Assembly (NCBI GenBank): GCA_905213895.1
Contig: CAJMKE010000031.1
Span: 1 to 8,658 of the forward strand
Length of the DNA stretch: 8,658 bases
Direction: 5' to 3'
Source of the DNA: an uncultured Alistipes sp.
GTDB lineage: Bacteria; Bacteroidota; Bacteroidia; Bacteroidales; Rikenellaceae
The number at the start of each line of letters is the position of its first letter. Position 1 is the stretch's first letter. Made by a program: the position numbers and the translations under genes. This document shows, piece by piece, positions 5,123 to 8,658 of this stretch. Under the pieces are notes generated by a model. It had not been told where the DNA came from and did no database searches. It was given only the letters and a program-made list of their open reading frames with translations.

Positions 5123-6319
5123 ATGGATTTTGGTGATATAAAAGCCGCTGTTGCGCGTTTGCAGTCGCTCGTCGAGGGCTGGGAGAATGCGGGCGTAACG
5201 GAGTTGGAGCGCGATATTGCGCTCGAAGAGTTGCGGCGCATCTATTCGGAAATCCGCTTCGGCGGCACGGTTGCCGTGAACGGAAAGGCGGACGAGCCTG
5301 CCGCGGTTGTCGTTCCGCCGGTCATAACGGAAGAACCGGTGCGTGAGAAGAACGCGGCAGACGAAAACGAATCGGAAGAACCCGAAATAGAGGTCGAACT
5401 GATAATGTCTGACGACGAGGACGAACCGGCAGACGAGGCGTTGCCGCAGGAACAGACTGCCGAACCGACCTTCGAACCGGCGGCTGAACCGGAGACGGCA
5501 TCCGAAACGGAGGAGGAAAACGTTCCCGAACCGGAAGCGGTGCAGACCGCCGATGAGACGAAAGTGTATGCAGATGAAACGGTTGGCGAAATAGTTGCGA
5601 CAACTTATGACACAGCCGAAAATCACGCCGAAAATCACGCAGAAAGCCATGCGGAAAATCATGCCGAAAGCCGCAAGCCCGAGCAGTCGCTGTTCGGCGA
5701 CGACGAGGTGGTGCTGCCGCGTTCGTCGCGCAGACGGGTGCTGATGTCGCTTTACGACGACGAAATACCGACCATGATTACGGAGCGTGCGGACGAGCGC
5801 AAGCCCGAACCGAAAACGAATCCCGCACCGGAGATAAAGTCCGAACCCGCGTCGGAAACTGCTGCCGCGGCGGAGAAACATGCGGAGGAATTTGCGGAAA
5901 CCGATGCGCCGGAAACCGGCGAACCGAGAAATCCTGAACCGAAATATGGCGATGCGCTCGGCGATGAAATGCCCGAACCTGTCGTGATGCCTGCAATCGA
6001 CGACGAAATCGTACTCGGCGACGTGCTGCGTGCCGATGTCCACACTTTGGGCGAGAGCATCGCGCGGGCGAAGGACATATCCGAAGCCGCTCCCGTGGCG
6101 TCTCTGCGGGCGGCGATAGGCATCAACGACCGTTTCCTGCTTATCCGCGACCTGTTCGGCGGCGATGCGGCGGCATACGAAAAGGCGATTGTCGCAATCG
6201 ACTCGTTCGACAACCTCGACGACTGCATGGTGCATATCGTCGAGAACTATTCGTGGCGCAGCACGTCGGACGGCGCGAAACTGATTATGAATCTGATACA
6301 GCGTAAATTCCGCAAATAG
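5123..6319 (+). CDS. Acidic Bacteroidota protein with conserved C-terminal domain
   Basis: A 398-residue protein of unknown function with three parts. Residues 1-45 look helical (IKAAVARLQSLVEGW, LERDIALEELRRIYSEIRF). Residues about 50-310 are low-complexity, acidic and proline/glutamate/alanine-rich, presumably disordered, and include five AE(N/S)H-type tetrapeptides at 165-184. Residues about 326-398 form an ordered C-terminal domain (SLRAAIGINDRFLLIRDLF, an IDSFDNLDDCMVHIVENYSW segment, a basic LIQRKFRK end). From memory, domains of this kind with the INDRFLFIRELF-like core recur in Bacteroidota proteins without assigned function. No signal peptide or membrane segment is visible, so it is likely cytoplasmic. 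It is first in an operon, three bases before rsmI, under a consensus promoter. A scaffold-like role would fit the architecture but is a guess. Confidence 0.85.
   Translation: MDFGDIKAAVARLQSLVEGWENAGVTELERDIALEELRRIYSEIRFGGTVAVNGKADEPAAVVVPPVITEEPVREKNAADENESEEPEIEVELIMSDDEDEPADEALPQEQTAEPTFEPAAEPETASETEEENVPEPEAVQTADETKVYADETVGEIVATTYDTAENHAENHAESHAENHAESRKPEQSLFGDDEVVLPRSSRRRVLMSLYDDEIPTMITERADERKPEPKTNPAPEIKSEPASETAAAAEKHAEEFAETDAPETGEPRNPEPKYGDALGDEMPEPVVMPAIDDEIVLGDVLRADVHTLGESIARAKDISEAAPVASLRAAIGINDRFLLIRDLFGGDAAAYEKAIVAIDSFDNLDDCMVHIVENYSWRSTSDGAKLIMNLIQRKFRK
5615..5674 (+). repeat. In-frame 12-base tandem repeat (AENH-type)
   Basis: Five tandem units of the form GCnGAAAnnCAn, encoding AENH, AENH, AESH, AENH and AESR at residues 165-184. 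The 12-base unit keeps the frame when copy number changes, so the linker can vary in length without disrupting the gene. The third base of several codons varies between units, so the array is not newly expanded. Confidence 0.85.
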
Positions 6320-6322
6320 AAC

Positions 6323-7036
6323 ATGTCGAAACTCTATATAGTCCCCACTCCGATAGGCAACCTCGACGACATAACGCTGCGTGCGGTCAAGGTGTTGCAG
6401 GAGGTCGATTTCATCCTCGCCGAGGATACGCGGACAAGTTCGTTCCTGCTCAAACATCTCGGCATCGAAAAGCCGCTGCGGTCGCACCACAAGTTCAACG
6501 AACACGCGACGGTCGGCATGCTCGCCGAAACCATCGCTTCGGGACGCAACGTGGCACTGGTGTCCGATGCCGGCACGCCCGGTATCTCCGACCCGGGATT
6601 CCTGCTCGTGCGCACGTGCATCGAACACGGAATCGAGGTGGAGACGCTCCCCGGGGCGACGGCTCTCATCCCCGCGCTCGTGCAGAGCGGATTCCCGTGC
6701 GACAAGTTCTGCTTCGAGGGCTTCCTGCCGCAGAAGAAGGGACGCATGAAGCGATTGGAGGAGTTACGCGACGAGGAGCGCACAATTATTTTCTACGAAT
6801 CTCCGTTCAGAGTGGTGAAATGCCTTGAACAGATGGCGGAGGTGTTCGGCGCGGAGCGGATGGTGTCGGTGTCGAGGGAGATTACCAAGAAATTCGAACA
6901 GACGGTTCGCGGCACGCTTGCCGAAACCGCCGGATATTTCCGTGCGCACGAACCGAAAGGCGAGTTCGTAATCGTGCTTTCGGGCAAGGGGCTGAAACAC
7001 CGCGTCGCCGAAGATGCGGAGGAGAGCGAAGAGTAA
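6323..7036 (+). CDS. rsmI: 16S rRNA 2'-O-ribose methyltransferase RsmI (C1402)
   Basis: A 237-residue S-adenosylmethionine-dependent methyltransferase of the tetrapyrrole-methylase fold family, which in characterised relatives adds the 2'-O-methyl group to C1402 in the decoding region of 16S rRNA. Family motifs run in order: PTPIGNLDDIT at 8-18, LAEDTRTSS at 32-40, RSHHKFNEH at 53-61, SDAGTPGISDPG at 81-92 (cofactor loop), LPGATA at 109-114, FEGFLPQKKG at 131-140, FYESPFR at 157-163, SREITKKFE at 184-192 and KGEFVIVLSG at 212-221. The C-terminus ends after an acidic tail without the longer extension seen in some species. The start is unambiguous, three bases after the preceding stop. It sits in the operon with an unknown acidic protein upstream and an acyltransferase gene downstream. 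Confidence 0.97.
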   Translation: MSKLYIVPTPIGNLDDITLRAVKVLQEVDFILAEDTRTSSFLLKHLGIEKPLRSHHKFNEHATVGMLAETIASGRNVALVSDAGTPGISDPGFLLVRTCIEHGIEVETLPGATALIPALVQSGFPCDKFCFEGFLPQKKGRMKRLEELRDEERTIIFYESPFRVVKCLEQMAEVFGAERMVSVSREITKKFEQTVRGTLAETAGYFRAHEPKGEFVIVLSGKGLKHRVAEDAEESEE

Positions 7037-7048
7037 CGTACAGTGGCT

Positions 7049-7990
7049 ATGGGCGAAAGAATCGGCAGAGCGATACAGAGGTTGAGGACCGAGGGAATGT
7101 GGCTTTTCAGCCGCTCGGTCGCCGTATTGCCCTACTGGTTCCAGTATTACGTGCTGGCGGAGATAATCCGCGTCGTCCTGCGGTATATCATACGCTATCG
7201 CCGCAGACTGATAATCCGTCAGTTGTCGGACTCGTTCCCCGAAAAGAGCGGGCGCGAAATCGTGAAAATATGCAACGACTACTACGGCACGCTCGCCGAA
7301 ATGGTCGTCAATACGCTTACGCTCGCCGGTATGAGCGACGCCGAACGCGCACGCCGCGTAACGTTCCGCGGCGCGGCGGATATGAGGGAGACGGTCGCGG
7401 GGCGCAATGTCGTCGTGCTGACCTCGCATTACGGATTCTGGGAGTACGATTCGTTCGCGTCGCTGTGGATGACCGACCATCATCTGGTCGTGGCGTACCA
7501 CAGCATCAAGAACGAGGCGATGGACGATTTCTATATGCGTCTGCGCCGCACCGATTCGGTCGAACCGGTGTCGAGCAAACTTTTCATGCGCTTCTACATG
7601 TCGCACCGCGACGGCATCGACGGTCGTAATCTGCTCATAGGGCTTATCTCCGACCAGAACAGCCCGCCGCATGGCGATGTGCATTGGTATCGGTTCCTGA
7701 ACCACGATTCGCTGTTCTTCGACGGCGGCGAACAGTTGGCGATGAAATTCGGGCTGCCGGTGTACTATCTCGAAATGACCCGCATCCGCCGCGGGTACTA
7801 CCACGGCGAATACAAACTCATATACGACGGCAGCGAACCTGTCGGGCAGTACGAAATTACGGAACGTTACGTGCGGTGTCTCGAAAAGACCATCGAACGT
7901 CGTCCCGAATTGTGGATGTGGTCGCACAACCGCTGGAAATTCCGCCGCGGAGCCGACGGAACGGTAATCAGAGACAGAAGCAACGGATGA
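7049..7990 (+). CDS. LpxL/HtrB-like lipid A (lysophospholipid) acyltransferase
   Basis: A 313-residue acyltransferase of the lipid A biosynthesis LpxL/HtrB/MsbB family, expected to transfer a fatty acyl chain from a carrier protein to a lipid A precursor at the inner membrane. The catalytic H-X4-E motif is HYGFWE (H127, E132), after the strand RNVVVLTS. Other family features are an N-terminal hydrophobic region (about 19-45), the basic RRRLIIRQLSDSFPEKS segment, LIGLISDQNSPP at 197-207, GGEQLAMKFGLPVYY at 226-240 and the C-terminal MWSHNRWKF at 290-298, matching the usual W-x-H-x-R-W-K pattern. The ATG at 7049 is chosen; a GTG two codons earlier (7043) is an alternative. It overlaps the following glycosyltransferase by ATGA, suggesting translational coupling. 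The exact acceptor is not determinable, so I give no gene symbol. Confidence 0.9.
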   Translation: MGERIGRAIQRLRTEGMWLFSRSVAVLPYWFQYYVLAEIIRVVLRYIIRYRRRLIIRQLSDSFPEKSGREIVKICNDYYGTLAEMVVNTLTLAGMSDAERARRVTFRGAADMRETVAGRNVVVLTSHYGFWEYDSFASLWMTDHHLVVAYHSIKNEAMDDFYMRLRRTDSVEPVSSKLFMRFYMSHRDGIDGRNLLIGLISDQNSPPHGDVHWYRFLNHDSLFFDGGEQLAMKFGLPVYYLEMTRIRRGYYHGEYKLIYDGSEPVGQYEITERYVRCLEKTIERRPELWMWSHNRWKFRRGADGTVIRDRSNG

Positions 7991-8658
7991 AAACCGCGGT
8001 AGTCATACTCAACTGGAACGGAGCCGACCATCTGCGCCGGTTTCTGCCGTCGGTGGCGGCTAATACGCCGTCGGCGGATATAGTCGTTGCCGACAACGGC
8101 TCGACCGACGGTTCGGCGGAGGTCGTGCGGAGCGGATTCCCGACCGTGCGGTGGATTGCGCTCGACCGCAACTACGGGTTCGCCGAGGGCTATAACCGTG
8201 CGCTGGGCGAATTGGACGGGTATGATGCGTTCGTGCTGCTGAACTCGGATGTCGAAACGCCCGAAGGGTGGTTAGAACCGCTGACAGCGGCTTTGGAGAG
8301 CGGCACTACCGTCGCGGTGGTCGCACCGAAAATATTGTCGTACACCGACCGCGACCGCTTCGAGTATGCGGGTGCGGCGGGCGGCTACATCGACTGGCTC
8401 GGCTATCCGTTCTGCCGAGGACGGATTCTGAACTGCGTCGAACGCGACGAGGGGCAGTACGACGACCGCCGCAGGGTGTTCTGGGTCGGCGGTGCGGCTT
8501 TGTGCTGCCGAGCCGATGTGTACCGTTCGCTCGGCGGACTGTGCGGCGAATTTTTCGCCCACATGGAGGAAATAGATTTCTGCTGGCGGGTGCAGTTGGC
8601 GGGCTACGGCGTTGAGGTCGTGCCTGAAAGCAGGGTTTACCACCTCGGCGGCGGTACG
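7987..8658 (+). CDS. Family 2 glycosyltransferase, 3' end beyond the window
   Basis: An open frame of 224 codons runs off the right edge. It has the GT-A fold pattern of family 2 glycosyltransferases of the rhamnosyltransferase/WbbL-like type: VVILNWNG at 5-12, DNGSTDGS at 36-43, DRNYGFAEGYN at 60-70, LLNSDVE at 84-90 (the D-x-D-type nucleotide-sugar and metal site), APKIL at 113-117, FWVGGAALCCRADV at 165-178, the MEEIDFCWR acceptor-side motif at 193-201 (catalytic acidic residue region) and VYHLGGGT at 217-224. No signal peptide is present and any membrane segment would lie past the edge. The start overlaps the stop of the acyltransferase gene (ATGA), so the two are translated together; the pairing suggests surface glycan or lipid-linked sugar assembly. 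Donor sugar and product are unknown. Confidence 0.93.
   Translation, partial: MKTAVVILNWNGADHLRRFLPSVAANTPSADIVVADNGSTDGSAEVVRSGFPTVRWIALDRNYGFAEGYNRALGELDGYDAFVLLNSDVETPEGWLEPLTAALESGTTVAVVAPKILSYTDRDRFEYAGAAGGYIDWLGYPFCRGRILNCVERDEGQYDDRRRVFWVGGAALCCRADVYRSLGGLCGEFFAHMEEIDFCWRVQLAGYGVEVVPESRVYHLGGGT

Noticed and set aside
5084..6628. Long minus-strand frame (514 codons) opposite the acidic protein and rsmI
   Set aside because: Arg/Phe-rich antisense of GC-rich genes, spanning two real genes and a consensus promoter. The similar frames opposite der (3617-4906) and the acyltransferase (6764-7927) are rejected for the same reason.

Overview
The window looks like a chromosomal segment of a Bacteroidota bacterium, probably a GC-rich member of the Bacteroidales. 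The order is inferred; an Alistipes-like genus is only a guess. Evidence: several upstream regions carry the Bacteroidota-type -7 promoter element TAnnTTTG (one with TTG exactly 19 bases upstream), start codons lack strong Shine-Dalgarno sequences and sit in A-rich contexts, and the proteins (Der, PhoH, a porin-family outer-membrane barrel, RsmI, an LpxL/HtrB-like acyltransferase) resemble those of that phylum.

Layout. 1-190: a GGTTT simple repeat followed by degenerate 9-base repeats, no gene. 192-718 (minus): an AT-rich two-gene operon of paralogous small XRE-type helix-turn-helix proteins. 719-1209: no protein gene, but two structured RNA-like elements separated by another 9-base repeat array: a long rod-shaped RNA candidate ending in a clear intrinsic terminator (about 798-1033), and a compact stem element followed by six T (1109-1180). 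1210-1767 (plus): an acidic protein of unknown function. 1770-1832: a third 9-base array filling the convergent gap and covering the phoH stop codon. 1825-3494 (minus): outer-membrane barrel gene followed by phoH. 3495-3649: divergent promoter region. 3650-4954 (plus): der. 4955-5122: a second, different 9-base repeat arranged as inverted arrays, then a consensus promoter. 5123-8658 (plus): a tightly packed operon of a Bacteroidota-type acidic protein with a conserved C-terminal domain, rsmI, an LpxL/HtrB-like acyltransferase and a family 2 glycosyltransferase cut by the window edge.

How it fits together: from 1825 rightward the genes are mostly housekeeping functions: ribosome assembly and rRNA modification (Der, RsmI), RNA-related ATPase (PhoH), and envelope work (barrel protein, lipid acyltransferase, glycosyltransferase). 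The left 1.8 kb is more accessory in character: AT-rich regulators, an unassigned structured RNA, repeat arrays and an unknown protein. No complete new defence or mobile system is visible. The most unusual material is the structured RNA candidate at about 798-1033 and the two unrelated intergenic repeat families that share a 9-base period.
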